The notes under the pieces: generated by a model
Seen by the model: the letters and a program-made list of their open reading frames with translations, nothing else
Databases searched by the model: none
What the model was told of the DNA's origin: nothing
Position numbers and translations under genes: made by a program
Source of the DNA: Gammaproteobacteria bacterium
GTDB lineage: Bacteria > Pseudomonadota > Gammaproteobacteria > Steroidobacterales > JABDKV01
Direction of reading: 5' to 3'
DNA length: 16,535 nt
Assembly (NCBI GenBank): GCA_029862285.1
Contig: JAOTXR010000004.1
Location: forward strand, 1-16,535
Part shown: positions 1-5,980 of the stretch, piece by piece
Numbering within the stretch: position 1 is the first letter of the stretch
Layout: every line of letters starts with the position of its first letter

Positions 1-478
1 GCTCGGCGCCAGCAATGTGCAGGTGTGCACGGCGGCGATGGTCTATGGGTTCAAGATCATCGATGACCTCGTCGATGGATTGAGTAATTTTCTCGATTAC
101 AAAGGCATGTCAAGTGTCAGCGACCTGGTCGGGCGTGCACTTCCCAGTGTTACCGACTGGCAATACCTGAATCTCAACCATGTCGAAAAAGCCCATATCG
201 ACCAGGATCTGTGTATCAAATGCGGGCGGTGTCATATTGCCTGCGAGGACACCGCGCACCAGGCGATTACCACCACGGTCAACGGTGAACGCCATTTCGA
301 GGTGATCGATGCCGAATGCGTCGGCTGCAATCTTTGCGTCAGCGTATGCCCGGTGGAAAACTGCATTAGCATGCGACCGATGACCGGTGGCACCGATCCA
401 CGCACGGGTCAGCCCATTACTGCAGAGAAAGCCGACTGGACTACGCATCCAAATAATCCGATGCGAAAAGACGCCTGA
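1..478 (+). CDS. preA: NAD-dependent dihydropyrimidine dehydrogenase subunit PreA (C-terminal part, 5' end cut by window)
   Basis: Reduces uracil and thymine to their 5,6-dihydro forms together with the flavoprotein PreT, the first step of reductive pyrimidine degradation, in the cytoplasm. The open frame enters from base 2, so about 158 C-terminal residues are visible. They start with the end of the FMN-binding barrel (GASNVQVCTAAM, a typical family segment). A ferredoxin-like domain follows with two CxxCxxCxxxC clusters, CIKCGRCHIAC and CVGCNLCVSVC, which hold two [4Fe-4S] centres. The tail after the second cluster (RPMTGGTDPRTGQP) also fits PreA. The stop is TGA at 476-478, and the next gene starts 2 nt later, so the two are almost certainly co-transcribed. 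The catalytic part and any preT gene lie upstream of the window. Eukaryotic-type DPYD is less likely because its iron-sulfur and FMN parts are fused in a much larger chain. Confidence 0.93.
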   Translation, partial: LGASNVQVCTAAMVYGFKIIDDLVDGLSNFLDYKGMSSVSDLVGRALPSVTDWQYLNLNHVEKAHIDQDLCIKCGRCHIACEDTAHQAITTTVNGERHFEVIDAECVGCNLCVSVCPVENCISMRPMTGGTDPRTGQPITAEKADWTTHPNNPMRKDA

Positions 479-480
479 TC

Positions 481-930
481 GTGAGCCTTGATTATCGCGC
501 GATGCTTGCCGTCGCACTGGCCGAAGCGAAAGCGGGTTTGGCCGAAGGCGGTATCCCGATCGGTGCGGCTATATTTGACCAGTCCGGCAAGCTGCTTGGC
601 AAAGGGCATAACCGGCGGATTCAGCAAGACGATCCTTCGATACATGGCGAGACCGATGCATTCCGCAATGCCGGTCGCCAGACCAGCTATCGCGACAAGA
701 TCATGGTCACCACGCTGGCGCCTTGCTGGTACTGCAGCGGGCTGGTTCGGCAGTTCAATATCCCGGTGGTCGTCGTCGGCGAATCAGTAAACTTCAGCGG
801 TGGGGTGGACTGGCTGCGGGACCACGGCGTCGAGGTAATCGACCTGGCCTCACAGGAATGCATCGCATTGCTGGGCGAGTATATTCACAGCAATCCGGCG
901 ATCTGGAACGAGGATATCGGTGAGGGATAA
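481..930 (+). CDS. Cytosine deaminase of the yeast FCY1 (CDA-fold) type
   Basis: Predicted to hydrolyse cytosine to uracil plus ammonia with one zinc ion. The 149-aa chain has the CDA-fold zinc site: HGE at 55-57 (H55 ligand, E57 proton shuttle) and PCWYC at 81-85 (C82 and C85 ligands). Beyond the zinc site it matches yeast Fcy1 along its length: the EGGIPIG segment near residue 22, GHN at 42-44 (the substrate-contacting Asn in Fcy1), VVGESVNF near 99, and the ending WNEDIGE, whose Asp corresponds to an Fcy1 active-site Asp. The length also fits Fcy1 (158 aa). This is not the amidohydrolase CodA used by E. coli. The start is GTG at 481, 2 nt after the preA stop, so translation is probably coupled. 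The uracil made here is the substrate of PreA/PreT. A broader nucleoside or guanine deaminase role is possible, but the Fcy1-like C-terminus argues for cytosine. Confidence 0.85.
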   Translation: MSLDYRAMLAVALAEAKAGLAEGGIPIGAAIFDQSGKLLGKGHNRRIQQDDPSIHGETDAFRNAGRQTSYRDKIMVTTLAPCWYCSGLVRQFNIPVVVVGESVNFSGGVDWLRDHGVEVIDLASQECIALLGEYIHSNPAIWNEDIGEG

Positions 931-936
931 ACGAAG

Positions 937-1077
937 GCCCTGCGGTGTCGTCGGAAAGAGCGCGTGAGACAAATAGGGGGTTGCCACATGCGACGACACC
1001 AGCAGAGCGTCTGGGGAGTATTGGACTATAGCCGCCGGCGGGGCGCTATTCGTATATCTACGTAGTGTCGGCAGGGC
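937..1077. other. Nested inverted repeats in the deaminase-cytochrome gap
   Basis: The gap between the two stop codons has no convincing ORF but carries nested arms. GCCCTGC (937-943) pairs with GCAGGGC (1071-1077). Directly next to it, GGTGTCGTCG (944-953) pairs with CGACGACACC (991-1000), a perfect 10-bp stem. ATAGC (1028-1032) pairs with GCTAT (1045-1049). The layout resembles a closing stem with two internal arms. There is no U-run, so it is not an ordinary intrinsic terminator. It could be a 3'-UTR structure or a small RNA on either strand. I recognise no known RNA family. Confidence 0.3.
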
Positions 1078-1673
1078 TAGCGGCGGCTGCGATAGACTCC
1101 GAAATGCACGTATAACTCATTGGTTTTTATGCCTTTTGCGACCCGGTCGGGCACTTTGTGGGAGACCGGCGGCAGGCGGCGCAAATAGGCCACGATGGCA
1201 TTTACATCGGTGTCGCTGAGCTTGGCAAACGCCGGCCACGGCATGACCGGAACCGCAACGCCATGCCGGCCCACGCCGGTGCGAATCGCGCCGGCAATCT
1301 CTTCGTCAGTCCAGCGTCCCAGACCGGTTTCGTCATCGGGTGTGATGTTACGTGGGAACACCACACCGGGATTGTCGACCTCCAGCGGATTCGAATAGGC
1401 GATGCCAACCTGCGAGCCGGCCAGCCACCGGTCCATGCGGGGTTTTCCGACCAGGGCGCCGTCCGTGTGGCAAGTCGCGCAACCTACCAGTTCTACCAGA
1501 TAGCGGCCCCGTTTTGCCGCATCTGAAGATGCGCCTGGCGATCTTGCGGCCGGCGCGCTCATCATCGTGACCGGTTCGACGCTCTCATAATCATCTGTGG
1601 GGTCATAGGTGCCGGCACATGCGGCAAGCATGAACAGTAAGAGCAGCGCAGCAAACAGGGATTTCGTGGTCAT
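1077..1673 (-). CDS. Monoheme class I cytochrome c, lipoprotein
   Basis: Probable periplasmic electron carrier anchored to a membrane by lipid. The chosen start (ATG, complement of 1671-1673) gives 198 aa and puts a lipoprotein signal at the N-terminus: MTTK, a hydrophobic run, then LAAC with Cys19 as the lipidated residue. A frame extension of 15 codons exists (ATG at 1718) but would push the signal peptide inwards. The heme motif is CATCH at 65-69. The segment RNITPDDETGLGRWTDEE and the later MPWPAF, which supplies a likely axial Met, resemble the c-type cytochrome domains that accompany membrane alcohol/gluconate dehydrogenases. The downstream LSDTDVNAIVAYLRRLPPV is the usual C-terminal helix. 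No dehydrogenase is adjacent, so the redox partner is unknown. The gene is divergent from the GST-fold gene, with about 110 bp between starts. Confidence 0.85.
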   Translation of the reverse strand: MTTKSLFAALLLLFMLAACAGTYDPTDDYESVEPVTMMSAPAARSPGASSDAAKRGRYLVELVGCATCHTDGALVGKPRMDRWLAGSQVGIAYSNPLEVDNPGVVFPRNITPDDETGLGRWTDEEIAGAIRTGVGRHGVAVPVMPWPAFAKLSDTDVNAIVAYLRRLPPVSHKVPDRVAKGIKTNELYVHFGVYRSRR

Positions 1674-1781
1674 TCGCTTATATACCTGGATTGGGAGGAC
1701 CGTCGTCGGACTGAACATCGCTTGTTTGGACCGCCCTCATGCTACATCATTCCCGGGTTTCCGCGTTAGGCTCAGGTCCAG

Positions 1782-2720
1782 ATGCGATTCAACCGTAATT
1801 CGATACACGCGCTTTTTGTACTAAGCCTGCCGCTGATTGTGGCGGCGCTGGGCCTGGGTCTGCCTGCGGCTGTGGCGCTGGTCCTGGTGACGCTGTTATG
1901 GCGCTGGGCGCTGACACTGGCCGGCTTGTTGTCGCCCGAAAAAGGGGCGGAGCTGGTGCTTGAGACAATCTCGGCCAGTCATTTTGTAGAGAAGGTGCGG
2001 TGGTCGCTGGATCGGCTCGGCATCCCGTACGAGGAACGGCACAACGTCGGTACTATCGGGGCATTTTTTGTCGGCCGTACAGTGCCGCGACTGCATATCC
2101 GTACTGGCGCAGTAACCAGTGTCATTGGCGATTCGCCGGCAATCCTGCGTTATCTGTGGGGCCGTTATGCCGCACAATGCGGCGCCCGCGCAGAGTTTCT
2201 GCGGCCCAGTGTCGCGGCGCTGGCATTGGAGACCGAGATCGACCGCTATGGTGTTTTGCTGCAGCAGTGGATCTACCATCATATCTTGCCTGATCGAAAA
2301 CTCTCGTTGCATGTCTGGGGTTACAAGGACCCGACTTTGCCAGGCTGGCAACGGGTCGCAATATTTGTGTTGTTTCCGCTAATACGGGTGATGATGCGTC
2401 GAGCCTTTCGCCTGCGCCCCGGTTCGCACGAACGTACCGTCGAGAAAATTGAAAGTTTCTTGCAGCAAATGGAGAATCGCCTTGGCGATGAGCGCAAAGG
2501 ATTGCTGGGCGATGAGCAAATGACCTTTGTCGATATTGCCTTTGCAGCGTTGTCCGGTATCTGGGTGTGGCCGGCGCAGTATGGTGGCGGCAGAGCCACG
2601 GCTGTGCGTCCGTTGGACGATCAGTATCCGGAAAGCCTGGCGATAGAAGTACAGCGCTGGCGCCAGAGTTTTCCGCGTGTGACCGCGTTTGTCGAGCGCT
2701 TGTACGAGACCGAACGCTAA
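1782..2720 (+). CDS. Glutathione S-transferase-fold protein with N-terminal membrane anchor
   Basis: The 312-aa protein starts with a hydrophobic stretch (about residues 9-50) that looks like one or two membrane helices. A GST-like thioredoxin domain follows at about 57-135. Family marks are SASHFVEKVRWSLDRLGIPYEE-type spacing in the first strand-helix (Ser in place of a catalytic Cys), the cis-proline TVP at 100-102, and GDSPAILRYL at 117-126, equivalent to the glutathione gamma-glutamyl-binding E/D-S motif. The helical C-terminal domain contains MTFVDIAFAAL, the conserved N-capping region of GST helix 6. The ATG at 1782 has AGG five to eight bases upstream. The real substrate is unknown, and the membrane anchor is unusual for the family. 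The gene stands alone and ends at a terminator at 2725-2752. Confidence 0.78.
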   Translation: MRFNRNSIHALFVLSLPLIVAALGLGLPAAVALVLVTLLWRWALTLAGLLSPEKGAELVLETISASHFVEKVRWSLDRLGIPYEERHNVGTIGAFFVGRTVPRLHIRTGAVTSVIGDSPAILRYLWGRYAAQCGARAEFLRPSVAALALETEIDRYGVLLQQWIYHHILPDRKLSLHVWGYKDPTLPGWQRVAIFVLFPLIRVMMRRAFRLRPGSHERTVEKIESFLQQMENRLGDERKGLLGDEQMTFVDIAFAALSGIWVWPAQYGGGRATAVRPLDDQYPESLAIEVQRWRQSFPRVTAFVERLYETER

Positions 2721-2724
2721 TGAA

Positions 2725-2752
2725 AAAAGGCCCGTCCATTGACGGGCCTTTT
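2725..2752. terminator. Bidirectional intrinsic terminator
   Basis: AAAAGGCCCGTC (2725-2736), loop CATT, GACGGGCCTTTT (2741-2752): a perfect 12-bp stem with a T-run on the plus strand and a six-A run at 2723-2728 that reads as a T-run on the minus strand. It sits 4 bp after the GST-fold stop codon and 17 bp after the stop of the convergent repeat-protein gene, so it can end both transcripts. Confidence 0.92.
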
Positions 2753-2769
2753 GCAGGACCAGCTAAAAA

Positions 2770-3456
2770 TTAACTGCGTTTGTTGCGTCGTAGTCCAAAT
2801 AACGACAGCAGGGCCAGCAGACTTAACGGGCCGGTTGCGCCACTGCCAGAGGAAGCCGAATCAGCTGCTTTCTCAACAGCCTCACTGGCCGCCTCGGTGA
2901 CTGCCGCAACCCCTTCGGCAGCCTTGTCGCCACCGCAGGAACCTTCGCCGGCCTTATCCCCACCACAGGAACCTTCGGCAGCTTTATCGCCACCACAGGA
3001 ACCTTCGGCATCTTTATCGCCACCACAGGAACCTTCGGCATCTTTATCGCCACCGCAGGAACCTTCGGCATCTTTATCGCCACCACAGGAACCTTCGGCA
3101 TCTTTATCGCCACCGCATTTACCTTCGCCACAGGAGCCTTCCGTTTTGGCCTTATCGCCACCACAGGACCCTTCGCCGGCCTTGTCGCCGCCGCATTTAC
3201 CTTCGCCGCAGGAACCTTCCGTTGTGGCCTTATCGCCACCACAGGATCCTTCGGCGTCTTTTTCGCCCTTGTCGCCGCCACATTTGCCTTCGCCGCATTG
3301 CCCTTCACCCAGGTCGGCAACCATGTAGCCGCTCGAAAGTGATGTCACGCTGAACGGGCTGGTGTCGGCATTCGCAACCGGCGCAGCCGCCAGCGACGTT
3401 GCCAAAGCAGTACTCACCGCCGCTGCCAGCGGGTTGATCTTCAGTTTCTTGGCCAT
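2770..3456 (-). CDS. HvfA-like cysteine-repeat precursor (EGxCG repeats) with GlyGly-CTERM-like tail
   Basis: The start is ATG (complement of 3454-3456) with GGAG 9 nt upstream, giving 228 aa; a frame extension to 3486 lacks such a site. The N-terminal signal peptide ends at about ANA30. The next segment, [16 protein letters not shown], is like HvfA-family proteins. Residues 51-175 hold 14 EGxCG motifs (one EGQCG, three EGKCG, ten EGSCG), which contain all 14 cysteines, mostly as 10-residue [10 protein letters not shown] units. A fifteenth unit (EGVAAV at about 181) has lost its Cys. An Ala/Glu linker leads to SGSGATG, a hydrophobic run and RRNKRS, the tripartite layout of GlyGly-CTERM/rhombosortase signals. 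Known of the family: in HvfA-type RiPPs, an MNIO (DUF692) enzyme with a DUF2063 partner modifies EGKCG cysteines into copper ligands. Neither partner gene is in the window. Export and metal binding are inferred; a plain low-complexity surface protein is the alternative. Confidence 0.78.
   Translation of the reverse strand: MAKKLKINPLAAAVSTALATSLAAAPVANADTSPFSVTSLSSGYMVADLGEGQCGEGKCGGDKGEKDAEGSCGGDKATTEGSCGEGKCGGDKAGEGSCGGDKAKTEGSCGEGKCGGDKDAEGSCGGDKDAEGSCGGDKDAEGSCGGDKDAEGSCGGDKAAEGSCGGDKAGEGSCGGDKAAEGVAAVTEAASEAVEKAADSASSGSGATGPLSLLALLSLFGLRRNKRS
2911..3120. repeat. Tandem 30-bp coding repeats (7 units)
   Basis: Seven consecutive 30-bp units of the pattern acCTTCGGCATCTTTATCGCCaccgcagga (read on the plus strand in shorter pieces) encode the 10-residue [10 protein letters not shown] units on the minus strand. 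The units at 3001-3120 are near-identical apart from A/G changes in the CCACCA/CCACCG part, a sign of recent unit duplication. From 3121 to about 3300 the repeats continue as longer compound units that add EGKCG motifs. Unit number is likely to vary between strains. Confidence 0.9.
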
Positions 3457-3518
3457 TGTCAGAATCTCCAAAAGCTTAGCTGCCAAAATGAGTGTCTGTT
3501 GTTATTAAGAAGCGTCGC

Positions 3519-3524
3519 ATTATA
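3519..3524 (-). promoter_or_regulatory. Candidate -10 box of the HvfA-like gene
   Basis: ATTATA on the plus strand reads TATAAT on the minus strand, a perfect -10 hexamer 62 bp upstream of the ATG, with TG two bases further upstream. No good -35 is visible at normal spacing (ACGGCA at 17 bp), so an extended -10 or activator-dependent promoter is possible. The Fur box at 3674-3692 is about 150 bp away and does not overlap this element. Confidence 0.5.
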
Positions 3525-3631
3525 GGCAAACCACACAAGCTTGCCGTAATGTTAGGACCGGTCGAGGCAGGCGTTTATTTCGGCAGTCGGCCTGGTCTGC
3601 CGGTCGCGAAATCGGCCCAGTACTCAAGCAA

Positions 3632-3659
3632 TTGATCAATAAGTAGAATCCCTTATGAT
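3632..3659 (+). promoter_or_regulatory. Sigma70-like promoter of the TonB receptor gene
   Basis: TTGATC at 3632-3637 (four of six matches to -35) and TATGAT at 3654-3659 (five of six to -10) are 16 bp apart. The predicted transcript starts at about 3666, so the Fur-like box at 3674-3692 would lie just downstream of the start site, a usual position for repression. Confidence 0.55.
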
Positions 3660-3673
3660 CCATAGCTCTAATT

Positions 3674-3692
3674 GAGAATGATTACTATTTAC
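3674..3692 (+). promoter_or_regulatory. Fur-box-like operator
   Basis: GAGAATGATTACTATTTAC matches 13 of 19 positions of the standard Fur consensus GATAATGATAATCATTATC, including the unbroken AATGAT core. It lies 54 bp upstream of the TonB receptor start codon and just downstream of its predicted promoter. This suggests iron-dependent repression of the receptor. Confidence 0.6.
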
Positions 3693-3745
3693 ATTCGCAT
3701 TTAGCCGTGTCAGAGTGTGACTATTGATAAGGGAGTCAATATCAC

Positions 3746-5968
3746 ATGCGCGCGGTCAGCCTCGGAAAAACAAGTACCTACGCCTTGCTGACGGGCTGCG
3801 CAGCGCTCGGTCTGGGGTCTGTGCCGCTAAGCGCCCAGGAGGCGCCAACGCGGCTCGAAGAGGTGTCGATCCTCGGCGATCCCAGCCAGGTGGACACGAT
3901 TCCCGGGTCTGCGCATTTGCTCGATGAGTCTTTCCTCGAACGCTTTGAGACGGGCGACATACTCCGGGTACTGCAATCCGTGCCGGGTGTGTATGTACAG
4001 GAAGAAGATGGCGTCGGCCTGCGTCCCAATATCGGTATCCGCGGTTCCGGTCTGGATCGCAGCAGTCGAATCGCATTACTCGAAGACGGCGTGTTGATTG
4101 CTCCGGCACCGTATGCCGCACCCGCAGCCTATTACTTCCCGACGCAGCGAAGAATGAGCAGCATCGAAGTGCTAAAGGGACCGTCCTCGGTCAGCCTCGG
4201 ATCGAGAACTACCGGTGGGGCTCTCAACATGGTCTCCACCTCTATTCCTGACGGGCGCGCCGCGACTGTTGAATTGTTCGCCGGCGATGACGGTTTCCGC
4301 GAAGGACATCTGTGGTACGGGGACTCGGGCGAAAATGTCGGCTGGCTGGTCGAAACCGTGCAGCAGCGTAGCGATGGATTCAAGCAGCTCGATACTGGTG
4401 GCGACACCGGTTTCGATATTCGCGATTACATGGCAAAACTGCGTATCAATACGTCGAACGATTCGAGATTTTATCAGGGTGTCGAGTTCAAACTGGGCTA
4501 CACCGACCAGGTTTCCGACGAAACCTATCTCGGTCTGACCCAGGACGACTTCGACTCCAACCCATACCGTCGTTATGCCGCATCCCAGCTCGATCAAATG
4601 CGAACGACCCATCGGCAGCATCAGGCGACCTATTTCCTGCAGCCCGGCGATGGCCATTGGTCAATCGATCTCACGGCGTATAACAATGAGTTTGGCCGCA
4701 ACTGGTTCAAGCTCGATTCCGTGGATGGATCCGGTATCAACGGTATACTCAGCGATCCGCAGGATTTTGCCGCACAAATGGCGTGGATTACCGGTGAACT
4801 GGATAGTCCGGTTGACGCATTAAAGCTACGCAACAATAACCGCAGCTATTATTCCCGCGGCATACAAAGTACCGGCAATTTACAGTTGCAACACAAAGAG
4901 ACTACGCACGCACTGCGAGTCGGTCTTCGGCTACACCGCGACGAGGTCGACCGTTTCCAGCATGACGATCTTTTTGCGATACGCGATATGGCGATGGTGC
5001 TGACTTCCGCCGGTGAACCCGGAACACAGTCCAACCGCGTCAGCGATTCGCGCGCCACGGCCTTTTTTCTGGAAGACCGTATCGGCATTGGCGCGCTGGA
5101 GTTGACCCCGGGTGTACGCGTGGAGCGTATCCGGATGACCCGTCTGGATTTTTCAACGGCCGATACGAAACGTGCTGCGGGGCCTACCCGCGAACGTAGC
5201 GATACGATCGATGTCGTCATTCCCGGTCTGGGCGCCACTTATAACTTTAATAACCGTTGGCGCCTGCTTGGCGGTGTACACCGTGGATTTAATCCGCCCG
5301 CACCAGGTAGCGGTGCCCGGGAAGAAGACAGCAAAAATTTTGAACTCGGTGCGCGCTTTCGCAATGCCAGCCTGAATGCCGAAGCAATCGCTTTTTACAA
5401 CGACTACGAAAACCTCGTCGGAACCTGTACCGCATCGACCGGCGGCGACTGCACAATTGGCGATCAGTTTGACGGTGGCGCGGCAACTGTAACCGGTATC
5501 GAAAGCCTGCTGGGATATCAATTCAGCGATGTCGCCGGATCGGCACTCAGTTTGCCGTTACGCCTTACCTATACCTGGACTGCGACGGCCGAATTCGATA
5601 ACAGTTTCGATAGCGGTTTCGGGCCCTGGGGTGAGGTCAGCAGCGGCGATGAGTTGCCGTATGTGCCGGAGCACCAGTTGCAGCTGGCCGCCGACCTGGT
5701 GGGGCAGAACTGGAAGACCGGATTTAATCTCAGTTTTGTAGACGAGACGCGGACCGTGGCGGGGCAGGGCGCCATACCCGACAGCGAAAGCACCGACGAG
5801 CACTGGGTACTGGATCTGGCCGGTAGCTATCGGTTAAATAACAGCCTGGAGTTATTCGCGCGTGTCGATAACCTGCTGGATAACGACTATATCGTCGCGC
5901 GGCGGCCGGCCGGGTTGCGTCCCGGCAAGCCGCGCACTGCTGTTTTAGGATTCCGCTTTCAGCTCTAG
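3746..5968 (+). CDS. TonB-dependent outer-membrane receptor, FecA-like (iron-regulated)
   Basis: Active import of a ligand, probably a metal chelate, across the outer membrane, powered by TonB-ExbBD. The start at 3746 has GGGAG 10 nt upstream. The 740-aa chain has a signal peptide (cleavage about SA30-QE), a TonB-box-like EEVSILG at 38-44, and a plug domain to about residue 170. The plug carries LQSVPGVYV, RPNIGIRGSG, LLEDGVLIAP, PYAAPAAYYFP and IEVLKGPSSV. A 22-strand barrel would follow, ending in VLGFRFQL; the last residue is Leu rather than the usual Phe/Trp. YAAPAAYYFP after the plug Gly-rich loop is like COG4772 (FecA-type) receptors. No FecIR-like signalling extension precedes the plug. 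An upstream promoter with a Fur-like box points to induction under iron limitation. The ligand cannot be read from the sequence. The neighbouring HvfA-like gene suggests, but does not prove, a metallophore link. Confidence 0.9.
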   Translation: MRAVSLGKTSTYALLTGCAALGLGSVPLSAQEAPTRLEEVSILGDPSQVDTIPGSAHLLDESFLERFETGDILRVLQSVPGVYVQEEDGVGLRPNIGIRGSGLDRSSRIALLEDGVLIAPAPYAAPAAYYFPTQRRMSSIEVLKGPSSVSLGSRTTGGALNMVSTSIPDGRAATVELFAGDDGFREGHLWYGDSGENVGWLVETVQQRSDGFKQLDTGGDTGFDIRDYMAKLRINTSNDSRFYQGVEFKLGYTDQVSDETYLGLTQDDFDSNPYRRYAASQLDQMRTTHRQHQATYFLQPGDGHWSIDLTAYNNEFGRNWFKLDSVDGSGINGILSDPQDFAAQMAWITGELDSPVDALKLRNNNRSYYSRGIQSTGNLQLQHKETTHALRVGLRLHRDEVDRFQHDDLFAIRDMAMVLTSAGEPGTQSNRVSDSRATAFFLEDRIGIGALELTPGVRVERIRMTRLDFSTADTKRAAGPTRERSDTIDVVIPGLGATYNFNNRWRLLGGVHRGFNPPAPGSGAREEDSKNFELGARFRNASLNAEAIAFYNDYENLVGTCTASTGGDCTIGDQFDGGAATVTGIESLLGYQFSDVAGSALSLPLRLTYTWTATAEFDNSFDSGFGPWGEVSSGDELPYVPEHQLQLAADLVGQNWKTGFNLSFVDETRTVAGQGAIPDSESTDEHWVLDLAGSYRLNNSLELFARVDNLLDNDYIVARRPAGLRPGKPRTAVLGFRFQL

Positions 5969-5980
5969 TAACGACCCCGG

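Noticed and set aside
2122..2739. 205-aa minus-strand ORF opposite the GST-fold gene
   Set aside because: It runs through the terminator region, shows no recognisable domain, and the plus strand encodes a clear GST domain.
2911..3120. CRISPR-like regular repeat array
   Set aside because: The 30-bp units are contiguous with no unique spacers, and they code for a periodic protein.
2823..3320. Minus-strand ORF with [10 protein letters not shown] repeats
   Set aside because: A shifted frame of the same repeat gene. It lacks a start signal and a signal peptide, while the EGxCG frame has a good ribosome site and family features.
2780..3328. Long plus-strand ORF rich in [10 protein letters not shown] repeats opposite the HvfA-like gene
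   Set aside because: It is the antisense reading of a 30-bp tandem repeat. With a repeat length divisible by three, all frames stay open. It has no ribosome site or signal peptide, whereas the minus strand has both.
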